Positions 15,431 through 23,635 of a stretch of 34,186 nucleotides of DNA are shown here, one piece after another; positions within the stretch are counted from its first letter, which is position 1; each line of letters opens with the position of its first letter. The stretch spans positions 1-34,186 of the forward strand of contig JBMOQX010000065.1 in NCBI GenBank assembly GCA_049322755.1, in the 5' to 3' direction. The translations under genes and the position numbers were made by a program. The notes beneath the pieces are model-generated. The model was not told the DNA's origin, did not search any database, and saw only the letters and a program-made list of their open reading frames with translations. This stretch comes from DATIUV01 sp049322755. GTDB taxonomy: Bacteria > Pseudomonadota > Gammaproteobacteria > Burkholderiales > UBA6910.

Positions 15431-15831
15431 TGCCAGGCTCGGTTCAGAACGCCGCGCCGCTCACGGTGCTCCCACCGAGTCTCTCACGCGCCTTCGTCCA
15501 CGAGCGCGAGTATCCGGCGCTCGACAACGAGTACCGCAACGGCGAGTCGCAGCGGTCTGTCCAGGCGGCCAACAGCCGCAAGCGCTGGCGGCTGGCGAAG
15601 CGGCTCACCCCGGCGCAACTCGCGGCCCTCCGCGATTTCTACGACGCCCGCAAGGGCCCGGCCGAGCCGTTCTACTTTTACGACCCGTATGAGACCAGCC
15701 CGAAGTTCTCGCACGACCCCACCGGCCAAGCCGTTGCGGGTCGGTACGCCGTGCGCTTCTCCGGTCCGTGGGAACAGATCACTTCGCTCGCGCGCGCTGA
15801 TCTGACGCTGGTGTTGATCGAGCTTGCCTGA
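15430..15831 (+). CDS. Minor tail protein, gpM/DUF2460-like
   Basis: A 133-residue protein starting at ATG 15430, which shares a base with the previous stop (TGATG). A GTG three bases upstream is an alternative start. The segment RSVQAANSRKRWRLAKRLTP followed by LAALRDFYDARKGPAEPFYF and a YDPYE turn has the pattern of the gpM/DUF2460 tail tip family. In these proteins a Trp-rich beta strand is followed by a helix and a FxFxD/Y strand. It lies between tape measure and gpL-like genes, as in lambda. The N-terminal part of the next protein shows the same pattern, so the two may be duplicates. Confidence 0.7.
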   Translation: MPGSVQNAAPLTVLPPSLSRAFVHEREYPALDNEYRNGESQRSVQAANSRKRWRLAKRLTPAQLAALRDFYDARKGPAEPFYFYDPYETSPKFSHDPTGQAVAGRYAVRFSGPWEQITSLARADLTLVLIELA

Positions 15832-18800
15832 CTATATCGGCAACATCGCGGTCCCGGAAATCGTGCCGTCGGGCGTCTTTCCGCTCGTGCCCGACTGGCC
15901 GCTCGACGTGCGTCGCGACCATGAGGTCGTCGTCCACCAATTCGGAAGCGGCAATGCGAAAGTGGAGCAGCGCATTCTCCTCGGCACCGGCACGCGGCGC
16001 TTCACGATTCGCAAGCATTGGCTGCGCGACGCCGATCGCATTTCGCTTCGGAACTTCTGGGAGACGAAGTACGGTCCCTACGGGGCTTTCACCTACCACG
16101 CCCCCAACGACACCGGCACCGGGACCACGCCCGTCATCTGCCGTTTCGCCAACGAACCGCTCTCCTGGGAGATGGTCGCCGACTGGGCCTGCTCGCTCGG
16201 CGTCACGCTCATCGAAATCCCCCAGAACAGCCCGTCGTATCCGCTGAACCAGACCGTCAACCGCTTCCCGCCCGCCGCGCTCCAGACCGCACTGCTCTCG
16301 CAGGTCCAGGAGATCATCCCGCTCATTCGCATCCATCCTCTCCAGCCCGGCTACCCGGCGATCTATGTCTCCGACCGCCGCTGCACCATCGGCGGCCAGC
16401 TTTACCAGGCTCGCCTCGTCGAGTTCGACGGCATCTCGCAATCCATCGGCAACGAGTCCGACGAGGCCCAGTTCACCTTCAGCAACGCCGACCGCGTGAT
16501 GCGCGATCTCGCCAACGACGTCGACCTCTTCCGGGCCGAGATCGCGTTCAGCCTGTTCCATGTGGGCACAGGCATCCGGCTCGATCTCTGGAAGGGCAAC
16601 ATTGTCAACTGGACCTGCGACTCGGGCCCCGAGTTCCGCGTCACCGCCGCTGATGGCCTCTACGAATTGAACCTGCCCTACCCCACGCGCAAGATCTCCC
16701 GCACCTGCTGGAAGCCGTTCAATTCCACGGCATGCCCGTTCGCCTCCCAAGGCGCGCTCGACTTGGTCAACTTCCCCGATGCCGATCCCACGCGCTGCGA
16801 CAAGGGCTTCGACACGCCCAACGGCTGCCGCGCCCACGGCATGAACGACTACTACGGTGGCATCATGGCCAAGCCGCAGGGCGTTCGCATCAAGGACAAC
16901 TCGACCGGCGTCTGGGGCTTCGGCCGCTCGACGCTCACCTCCGTCTCGCTCGTCGCCGACTCGATCTACGATCAGATCCTGCCCGAGATCTACACGGATT
17001 CGGCGATGCCCGTGAACTGCAAGATCGCTTCGGGCCGCGACGAGAGCGACTTCTACGCAGCGGTGGGAATCGTCGGCGAAGGCCCTCTGGGCGCATACGG
17101 TGCGGGCCACAAGCTCGACGGGCAGTATCATCACGGCTATCCGGGTTCGCTCGGGCTGATGACCAGTTTGGGCCCGGATCCGAATCCGGCAACATTCGGC
17201 ATTGATACGGATGCCGGCCCGGAACGCGCGGCTGGCACGGCGTTCCTCATGATCCGGCGCTCGGACGCCAAGGGTTTGCAGCTCTCGCGCCTGAGCGAGC
17301 ACGCCATGGAGGCGGTCGTGGCGCAGGGGCTGAGCGGCTGGGTGTGGACCTCCCCAGGCGTGCGCGCCTACGGCCCGCCGCTGACCAACCCCATCTGGAT
17401 CGCGGTCAACATGCTCCTGCGTGCCCGAGGTCTGCGCCTGGGCGCAGACGCCACTGCGGAGCAACTCGATTTCGCCGAGACCCTGTTCGATGTCGATGCG
17501 GCTATCGCGGCGGCGGCGGTCTGCGACGAGCAGGTCTCGAAGCTGGTAGGCACGGGCATGGAGACCCAGTTCAAGTTCCGCGGCGTGCTTCAGGAAGAGA
17601 AGCCGCTGCGCGACTGGCTTCAGGAAGTCATGATGAACTGCCTGGGCTACTACACGTTCTCGAACGGCAAGCTCAAACTGGGCGTCCGCGTGAATTCCTC
17701 AGCCGTCGAGGCGTTCACCGAAGGCAATATCCTGTTCCGGAGCCTTCAACTCGCACCGCTCAAGCCCGCCTTCAACCACCTGACGGCCAACTTCGCCGAC
17801 GAGGACTTCGAGTTCGTCGCCAACTCCATCTCGCTCTACGACATCGACCACGCCACGCTCATCGGCGGCGGCGCGGGTCCGCTGTTCCTGAAGTCCACCG
17901 TGAATCTCTCCGGCACGGCGTCGAAGTCCCAAGCAGCCCGCATCATCACCGTGCGGCTGCGCGAAGAGTTGGGCGGCATCTCGCCGGCGGATTGGAAAAA
18001 GGCGCGCCAGCTCAGTTTCCGCACTACGGTCCTTGCCCTCAACACCGAACCCGGCATGGTGTGCTCAATGACCCATCCGGACATGCCCGGCGGCGCGGGC
18101 GAGTTCCGCGTCACCGGCTGGCGGCTGAACTGGGACTACTCGATCGACATTCAGGGCCGCACGACGACGGACTCGATGTACGACCTCGTTGCCGGTCCGA
18201 AGCCCGCCGATGTTGTGCCGGAACCGCCCGCCGAGGAAGTGCTCATCGACACGGGCGTCCCCGGTGTGCTGACCGGCATTCCTCGCCTGGGTGACTACGG
18301 CACTTTCGCGCTCGATGACATGAAAGTCGAGCCCGACGCCTCTGGCAACGCCAACATTGTCGGCGCGCACGAGATCACGCTGTCGCTCTACTACGTGGAC
18401 GAGCTGACCACCGATCTATGGGGCCTGGTAGGCGCAGACATGGATGCGTCGGCTTCTCCAATCAGTCTCTACTGCACCGTCAACCCGAACACAACTCGAG
18501 TCTTCCGCGTGGGCGATTTCATTGTCTTCAACGATGAAGCCGCAGACGCGAACAATCCTGGCCGCCGGTCATACGAGGTGGCGCAGATTGTAGGCCCGGG
18601 CGACGCAGGCGGCATCCTGCCGACCGGCACGTTCCATATTGCGCGCGGCGATTCCGCCGGCGCCGAAGCGTTGTTCGGCACCAAGCGCTGCGCTCACCTG
18701 GCCGGCGTGCGCTTCTATAAGCTCGACCGCAAGACTTTCACCTTCAGCGTCCGGAAGGGCTTCTCCCGCACGCCAGGGCTGCCGGCACGGATCGAGGCGA

Positions 18801-19570
18801 GGCTGCCCAGCGCCTGTATCGTGGCGGCGGTGGCAGGCGTCGCCAACCACTTCGGCTACGGCCCCTTCACCGTCTTCCCACTCTCGCGGCATAACGAGCC
18901 ATACATGCCGGGCCTGCGCACCTGCAACGGCGGCGCCTACACCTTTCAAGTGCCAGGCCCGCTCACCGTCCAGGAAAACGTCGTCATCCCGCTGAAGGTG
19001 CAGGATGCCGCATCAATACGCTGCGTCTATGGCTACCTGCAAGAGGGGACGAGCGATGGGAACATCTCCATCCTGGTCAAGCGCAGCCGTGACGGCGGCG
19101 AAACCTGGGATCCTCTTGAGCTGATGGGCATCCCGACTCACGCGCCAGAGCCATACATCACCAGCTACGACGCACTGGTCGACCAAGGGCTCGGCGCTCC
19201 ATCGACTCGGCGACTTCCATACGCTGACTATGGCCTCGCCCTGGCGCAGGATGTGACGGCAGATCCTGGCAATCTTCAGACGGTTGCGACGAGCAGTTAC
19301 GGCGCCAACCAGCTCGGTCTTGAGCAGTGGACGGCGATCCACATCGATCCTGGCGGACCGAACGAAGAGTACACGTACGTGTGGGCCGCCGATCCGGTGA
19401 ATCAGACCATCACGGCCGTTTTCAGGAAGGATCATGCAGAAGGCGAGCGGATCCGCCCCACGATCTGGCCGACTCCGGTGCTCAACGAGGAGGACGATCT
19501 GGCCTTCGACGTGCTGGCCGTAGGGGCCCCAAATTCGGGCTACGACCTTACCCTTGTGATCCAGACCTGA
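15824..19570 (+). CDS. Tail tip fusion protein: gpM-like, gpL-like iron-sulphur and hub (gpJ-like) regions
   Basis: This 1248-residue protein seems to join parts that are separate in lambda. Residues about 1-110 repeat the gpM/DUF2460 pattern (RRFTIRKHWLRDADRISLRN, GPYGAFTY). Residues about 165-340 match gpL/DUF2163: RCTIGGQLYQARLVEFDGIS, then four cysteines at 295, 304, 325 and 335, the kind that hold a 4Fe-4S cluster in gpL. Residues about 500-800 look like the baseplate hub (NPIWIAVNMLLRARGLRLG, LRDWLQEVMMNCLGYYTFSN). The remainder is beta-rich. It starts at TTG 15824, overlapping the previous stop by eight bases, because no ATG opens this frame. It should build the tail tip and guide DNA release. 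Confidence 0.8.
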   Translation: MPDYIGNIAVPEIVPSGVFPLVPDWPLDVRRDHEVVVHQFGSGNAKVEQRILLGTGTRRFTIRKHWLRDADRISLRNFWETKYGPYGAFTYHAPNDTGTGTTPVICRFANEPLSWEMVADWACSLGVTLIEIPQNSPSYPLNQTVNRFPPAALQTALLSQVQEIIPLIRIHPLQPGYPAIYVSDRRCTIGGQLYQARLVEFDGISQSIGNESDEAQFTFSNADRVMRDLANDVDLFRAEIAFSLFHVGTGIRLDLWKGNIVNWTCDSGPEFRVTAADGLYELNLPYPTRKISRTCWKPFNSTACPFASQGALDLVNFPDADPTRCDKGFDTPNGCRAHGMNDYYGGIMAKPQGVRIKDNSTGVWGFGRSTLTSVSLVADSIYDQILPEIYTDSAMPVNCKIASGRDESDFYAAVGIVGEGPLGAYGAGHKLDGQYHHGYPGSLGLMTSLGPDPNPATFGIDTDAGPERAAGTAFLMIRRSDAKGLQLSRLSEHAMEAVVAQGLSGWVWTSPGVRAYGPPLTNPIWIAVNMLLRARGLRLGADATAEQLDFAETLFDVDAAIAAAAVCDEQVSKLVGTGMETQFKFRGVLQEEKPLRDWLQEVMMNCLGYYTFSNGKLKLGVRVNSSAVEAFTEGNILFRSLQLAPLKPAFNHLTANFADEDFEFVANSISLYDIDHATLIGGGAGPLFLKSTVNLSGTASKSQAARIITVRLREELGGISPADWKKARQLSFRTTVLALNTEPGMVCSMTHPDMPGGAGEFRVTGWRLNWDYSIDIQGRTTTDSMYDLVAGPKPADVVPEPPAEEVLIDTGVPGVLTGIPRLGDYGTFALDDMKVEPDASGNANIVGAHEITLSLYYVDELTTDLWGLVGADMDASASPISLYCTVNPNTTRVFRVGDFIVFNDEAADANNPGRRSYEVAQIVGPGDAGGILPTGTFHIARGDSAGAEALFGTKRCAHLAGVRFYKLDRKTFTFSVRKGFSRTPGLPARIEARLPSACIVAAVAGVANHFGYGPFTVFPLSRHNEPYMPGLRTCNGGAYTFQVPGPLTVQENVVIPLKVQDAASIRCVYGYLQEGTSDGNISILVKRSRDGGETWDPLELMGIPTHAPEPYITSYDALVDQGLGAPSTRRLPYADYGLALAQDVTADPGNLQTVATSSYGANQLGLEQWTAIHIDPGGPNEEYTYVWAADPVNQTITAVFRKDHAEGERIRPTIWPTPVLNEEDDLAFDVLAVGAPNSGYDLTLVIQT

Positions 19571-19709
19571 ACTTCGGGTCGTGGAAGTCACGGTTCCATT
19601 TCATCTCGCGGTCACCGGCGCGGTCGTCACGAGTCCGATTATGCGGCCAGATCGTGAGAACTGAAGCAGCGATGAGGATTAGGCCAATCAGACCGAGCGT
19701 GACCAACAT
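19548..19709 (-). CDS. Possible 53-residue single-pass membrane protein, opposite strand
   Basis: A short open frame on the minus strand starts ATG 19709 and stops at TAA 19548. Its first 21 residues (MLVTLGLIGLILIAASVLTI) are strongly hydrophobic, followed by a charged tail (HNRTRDDRAGDREMKWNRD). That is the form of a small single-span membrane protein such as a spanin-like or regulatory peptide. It fills most of the only large gap (19571-19735) in the tail operon and overlaps the end of the upstream gene by 23 bases. No good ribosome-binding site is seen. It opposes the late operon, so it may be chance. Confidence 0.35.
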   Translation of the reverse strand: MLVTLGLIGLILIAASVLTIWPHNRTRDDRAGDREMKWNRDFHDPKFRSGSQG

Positions 19710-19735
19710 ACGTTCGCTATTCTGCCACGTCTGCC

Positions 19736-22700
19736 ATGTATGACCGACTGCTGCTCTTCGATCCTCGTCGTACCGTCCAACTCCAGGGCTTCTCCGGCCG
19801 CGCGGCGACGACCACGCTCCACGACGCCACCGAGACCGGCTTCCAGATCTCCGGCATCTTCCAGGCGGCCGAGGACTTCGCCAACGTCCAGCTCTTCTCG
19901 GCCTACGACTATTTCAACCACCTGCGCCTGAAGCCGCTGCCGGTGACGGATCTCTCCGGGCTGACCCTCCAGTACGACATGGAGATCCTGCCCGTAAACG
20001 GCGAGGAAGGCAACGTCCGGCCCGATTGCGTGCGCTACGCCTCGGTCGGATGGGACAAACTCACCGTCACGACAGGCGCGGGCGACATCTACGAAGTTCC
20101 GTTGATGCACCACGCGGCAGCCGTCTCCGGAGACTACACGCCCGGCGGCTTCGGCTTTTCGCTTCACGATCGCGACACCGATACTCTTGACGAACTGCTC
20201 GTCGGCAAGCCCACGCCGGCGCTCACCGACAAGGCCTACGTCTATTTCATGGGCACGCGCTGGTCCTGCTCCTCGGCCGAGGCGATCACCTTCTGCGAAC
20301 TCGAAACCGAGCTCACTCATGACATCGGCAATCCTGATGCCCCCTCTTGCGACCAGGCCATCTGGTGGCAAGACGACCCGTGGTTCTGGCACAACTTCTT
20401 CATCAACAACACGACCGTCGCGGTCGGCCCCCAGAGTGGATTCTCGGACGCAGCGGAGATCGCCCAGTTTTTCGCCAACTGGTTCAACAACGATCCGAAC
20501 GTCAACGAACTCGTCACCTGCTCGGCCTCGGGCAACGTCGTCGCCGTGACGCTGAAGCCCGGCGTGACTGGCCCAATCGTCGTCTGGTCGAACAGCGGGT
20601 CGGCGCTGGCGACGCTCACCCGGTTCGTGCCGGGCGTTTATACCGCGCGCGTGGCGTCATCGGGCGAGATTCGCGAGGGCGACTATGTGGGACTGGATAT
20701 CGGGGGTGCCAACGACGAGGTCGTCAAGGTCCGCTCGGTGTCGAGCGGGAGTTTCACGGCGCACTTCGGCAAACGCCACTTGGCCGGAGCGGTGTGCCGG
20801 GTGCTGCCGCGCGCCCGGCACTTCGGGCGCGTGCTCAAGAGCCGCATGGTGGACGCGCCGCAGCCGGATTACGGCGTGCAGCCAAGCAGCCTCGCCGTCG
20901 ATCAGTTTGCGACCACTCACACGTCCGCAGAGCTCAAGTTGAAATTGGCCGGCCAACTCAGCGAATACGGGCGCGACGCCAACGGGATCCCCGCTCGCGT
21001 GTCGATTGCACCAGAGAATCAAATCGTCGGCCTGAAGCATGGCGCGGCTGTGTTTGCCACTGGTGTCCAGGGCGCGAGCAACGACCGCATCTACCGATTC
21101 ACGTTCCCGTTCGATTCTCTCACGGGCTACAGGAACGGCGACCGCAGCGCGCTCGTGCCCGTGCCCGCCACGGACATCGTCAAGGTCCACCTCACCTTCG
21201 CACCTCGATTTGAGGATGTCGAGGCGGGCCTGCGCGAGGGCGGGCGGCTGAAGGAGGCTGTTCCAGCCGTCCCGCCTGGGACCGAAGAAGAGTGGCGCCT
21301 CACCGACGCCGACCAGATGCTTGCGGGCCGCAAGTACTACGTCGGCACGCCCGAGGTCGAAGAACGCATCGCCTGCCTCGCCAACTTCGGCCTCGTGAAG
21401 CCCGATCCCGACGACCCGGCCACCTGGTACTACCGCGCGCTTGTGCGCCGTGGCGAGGACTCCTCGGCGCCGCAGGCCTGGCCCGCAGGCACGCGCGTCC
21501 AACGGATCTCGACCATCACCGGCACACGCTCCGATATCGAGTGGCAGGTGCGCATCTCGAACCTCGCAGTCACCGGCGATCGCACACTGAAGGTCGGCGG
21601 CGATGCGCCGCGCATCGAAGAATCTGATGGCCGCTGCCGGTACGAGGGTTTTTGGGAGGACTACGCCTACGGCGCTGGCTGGCCCACTCAATGGTGGTCG
21701 CTCGGCCACGCCAAGCGCTGTGCACCGAACGACGCCCAGGATCACCGGGCCGTCACAAGCCGCTACTCCTACCCGCGCGAGCACGATCTCTACCTCGGCA
21801 CCTGGCTCGGGCGCGATGCGGGCCGGATTGAAGTGCGGATCGACGGCGGCGCGCCCGCCGTTCACGATCTCTATCTCAGCGACTACAACGGCCTCGCGGC
21901 GATGAGGAAGCTTGCCGCCGCGCTGCCTGGCGGGACGCACACGGTCGAGATCCGCGCATTGTTTGACAAGCACCCGGCGAGCAACGGCTACTACTTCTAC
22001 TTCGACTACCTCTGGCCGCTTGAGCCTCAAGATCCACCGGACCCGCCAAAGGTCTATCCCGACGTCTCGCTCGCCATCGACTTCGACACAGACCACGGGT
22101 ACAAGAAGCCGCCAGCCTGGCACGTGTGGCATCTGAAGCAGCTCGGCTTCATGGGCCACGCCGACGTCTACATGGGCGTCTTCTGGAACAACAAGCGCCG
22201 CCGAGTCGAAGCGGCCTACCCGAATTGCACGCTCGTACTCGGCTCCTGGGAGCCCGACCAGCCCCTCTGGATCACGCTGGGCGATCCGCTCGAGCAGCAA
22301 CCCGGCACGACGCTGTACTTCTCGCCTGGCGCGGGCCTCGCGACTGAGGACATCACCGCGCATCTGCGCGCGATGATCAACGTCACCTTCCCGGGCGTCT
22401 GGTGTACGAGCGACGGCAATACCATTCACCTCCGCTCCCGCGCCCCGAGCTATGCGTTCGCGATCTCCACCAGCGCGCAGTTCTCCGTCTTCCACGGCTC
22501 TCCGCCCCTTGGCCAGCCAGGCGCTGAGGGCGATTGGGAGATGATCGACTCGATCTCGCCCGTGATGACACGAGGGGTTCGGAACTGGATCCGGGATCTC
22601 GCGCGGGAGTTTAAGCAGGCAGGCATCAGCGCCACCTTCGCCTTCTCCATGGAGTGCTACCGGCCGCCGGCCGAGATGCGGGCCCGTTATCTGCACTACG

Positions 22701-23635
22701 AAAACGGCGTGGTCTCGCCCGGGCAGGAGGTGTTCCTTCCCGTTCCGTCCCATCAGATGCACTTCGGCACGCGCGTCCGTGGCTACCTGAAGCAGATGTA
22801 CAAGGAGTGCGCGGATGAGTTGGCCGCGGCAGGAATGCCGATCGTGCTGCAGTTCGGCGAGACGCAGTGGTGGTACTTCGACAACATTGGACCTGTCGAG
22901 GACGGCCTCGACCCCAACGGCGGGATGCCGTTCTACGACGCGGAGACCATTCAAGCGTTTCAGCAGCGATACGGCCGCCAGATCTGGCCCTTCCGGCGCA
23001 ACACCGACTCGCCCCGGGACGACATCGAAGCGGCAGACTTCCTGCGCGACCGCATCTGGGAGTATTGCGCCGAGGTGATAGATTACGTGCGGCGCTTCCA
23101 TCCCTCGGCTATGTTCGAGTGCCTCTGGCCGCTCGACGCAAACCAGGGCAAGCCCGCGCCCGACGCGGCGTTCCGCGCGCTCAACTTCCACGTCAACCTG
23201 CCCAACGAATGGAAGACCTCGGCCTACGGCGTGAAGTACTTTCGCTCGGAAGGCTTCGATTACGACGTCTGGCAGAAGAACGCGCGGCTCATGCGGCAGA
23301 CGCTCGAGTTCCCGCTGAAGCTCGGGCGTCCGGCGTCCGAGTGCATGTACCTGGCCGGCATCTACGGGCCGCCCGACCCGCCGATGCGAGAGGCGTACGG
23401 CATGTGGCGCAACCGCGGGCTGTATTCGTTCTGCTTTTGGGCGTTCGATCAGTTCTGCCTGAGCTCGCGGCCAGTACCGCTGGAAGTGCCTGAGCAGGCC
23501 GCCGCCACGCTCGCCACGTATCACAGGCCGCGCGCCGCGCGCTCGCCCGAAGCGCCCGTTGCCGTGGCTTATGCGCCTGAGCCCAGCAGCCGCCTGAACA
23601 CGTTCCGATTGAATGCAAGGAAATTGAACGGATGA
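19736..23635 (+). CDS. Large tail protein with TIM-barrel-like (glycoside hydrolase-like) region
   Basis: The 1299-residue product is probably a tail tip or side-fibre component. The N-terminal ~770 residues are beta-rich, with a small recurrent motif near 316-358 (DEVVKVRSVSSGSFTAHFGK). Residues about 780-1270 look like an alpha/beta barrel: SLAIDFDTDHGYKKP, WIRDLAREFKQAGISATFAF with Glu973 in SMECYRPP, GMPIVLQFGETQWWYFDN with Glu1042, then SAMFECLWPLD with Glu1128. Glu residues at strand ends resemble clan A glycoside hydrolases. A receptor-polysaccharide or peptidoglycan target is inference. The gpL-hub gene lies upstream and the tail fibre downstream, whose ATG overlaps the stop. A non-enzymatic barrel, as in gene transfer agent tail proteins, is the alternative. 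Confidence 0.72.
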   Translation: MYDRLLLFDPRRTVQLQGFSGRAATTTLHDATETGFQISGIFQAAEDFANVQLFSAYDYFNHLRLKPLPVTDLSGLTLQYDMEILPVNGEEGNVRPDCVRYASVGWDKLTVTTGAGDIYEVPLMHHAAAVSGDYTPGGFGFSLHDRDTDTLDELLVGKPTPALTDKAYVYFMGTRWSCSSAEAITFCELETELTHDIGNPDAPSCDQAIWWQDDPWFWHNFFINNTTVAVGPQSGFSDAAEIAQFFANWFNNDPNVNELVTCSASGNVVAVTLKPGVTGPIVVWSNSGSALATLTRFVPGVYTARVASSGEIREGDYVGLDIGGANDEVVKVRSVSSGSFTAHFGKRHLAGAVCRVLPRARHFGRVLKSRMVDAPQPDYGVQPSSLAVDQFATTHTSAELKLKLAGQLSEYGRDANGIPARVSIAPENQIVGLKHGAAVFATGVQGASNDRIYRFTFPFDSLTGYRNGDRSALVPVPATDIVKVHLTFAPRFEDVEAGLREGGRLKEAVPAVPPGTEEEWRLTDADQMLAGRKYYVGTPEVEERIACLANFGLVKPDPDDPATWYYRALVRRGEDSSAPQAWPAGTRVQRISTITGTRSDIEWQVRISNLAVTGDRTLKVGGDAPRIEESDGRCRYEGFWEDYAYGAGWPTQWWSLGHAKRCAPNDAQDHRAVTSRYSYPREHDLYLGTWLGRDAGRIEVRIDGGAPAVHDLYLSDYNGLAAMRKLAAALPGGTHTVEIRALFDKHPASNGYYFYFDYLWPLEPQDPPDPPKVYPDVSLAIDFDTDHGYKKPPAWHVWHLKQLGFMGHADVYMGVFWNNKRRRVEAAYPNCTLVLGSWEPDQPLWITLGDPLEQQPGTTLYFSPGAGLATEDITAHLRAMINVTFPGVWCTSDGNTIHLRSRAPSYAFAISTSAQFSVFHGSPPLGQPGAEGDWEMIDSISPVMTRGVRNWIRDLAREFKQAGISATFAFSMECYRPPAEMRARYLHYENGVVSPGQEVFLPVPSHQMHFGTRVRGYLKQMYKECADELAAAGMPIVLQFGETQWWYFDNIGPVEDGLDPNGGMPFYDAETIQAFQQRYGRQIWPFRRNTDSPRDDIEAADFLRDRIWEYCAEVIDYVRRFHPSAMFECLWPLDANQGKPAPDAAFRALNFHVNLPNEWKTSAYGVKYFRSEGFDYDVWQKNARLMRQTLEFPLKLGRPASECMYLAGIYGPPDPPMREAYGMWRNRGLYSFCFWAFDQFCLSSRPVPLEVPEQAAATLATYHRPRAARSPEAPVAVAYAPEPSSRLNTFRLNARKLNG

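Noticed and set aside
15779..17464. 561-codon minus-strand open frame
   Set aside because: Antisense to the gpL-like region with its conserved cysteines; no family sequence.
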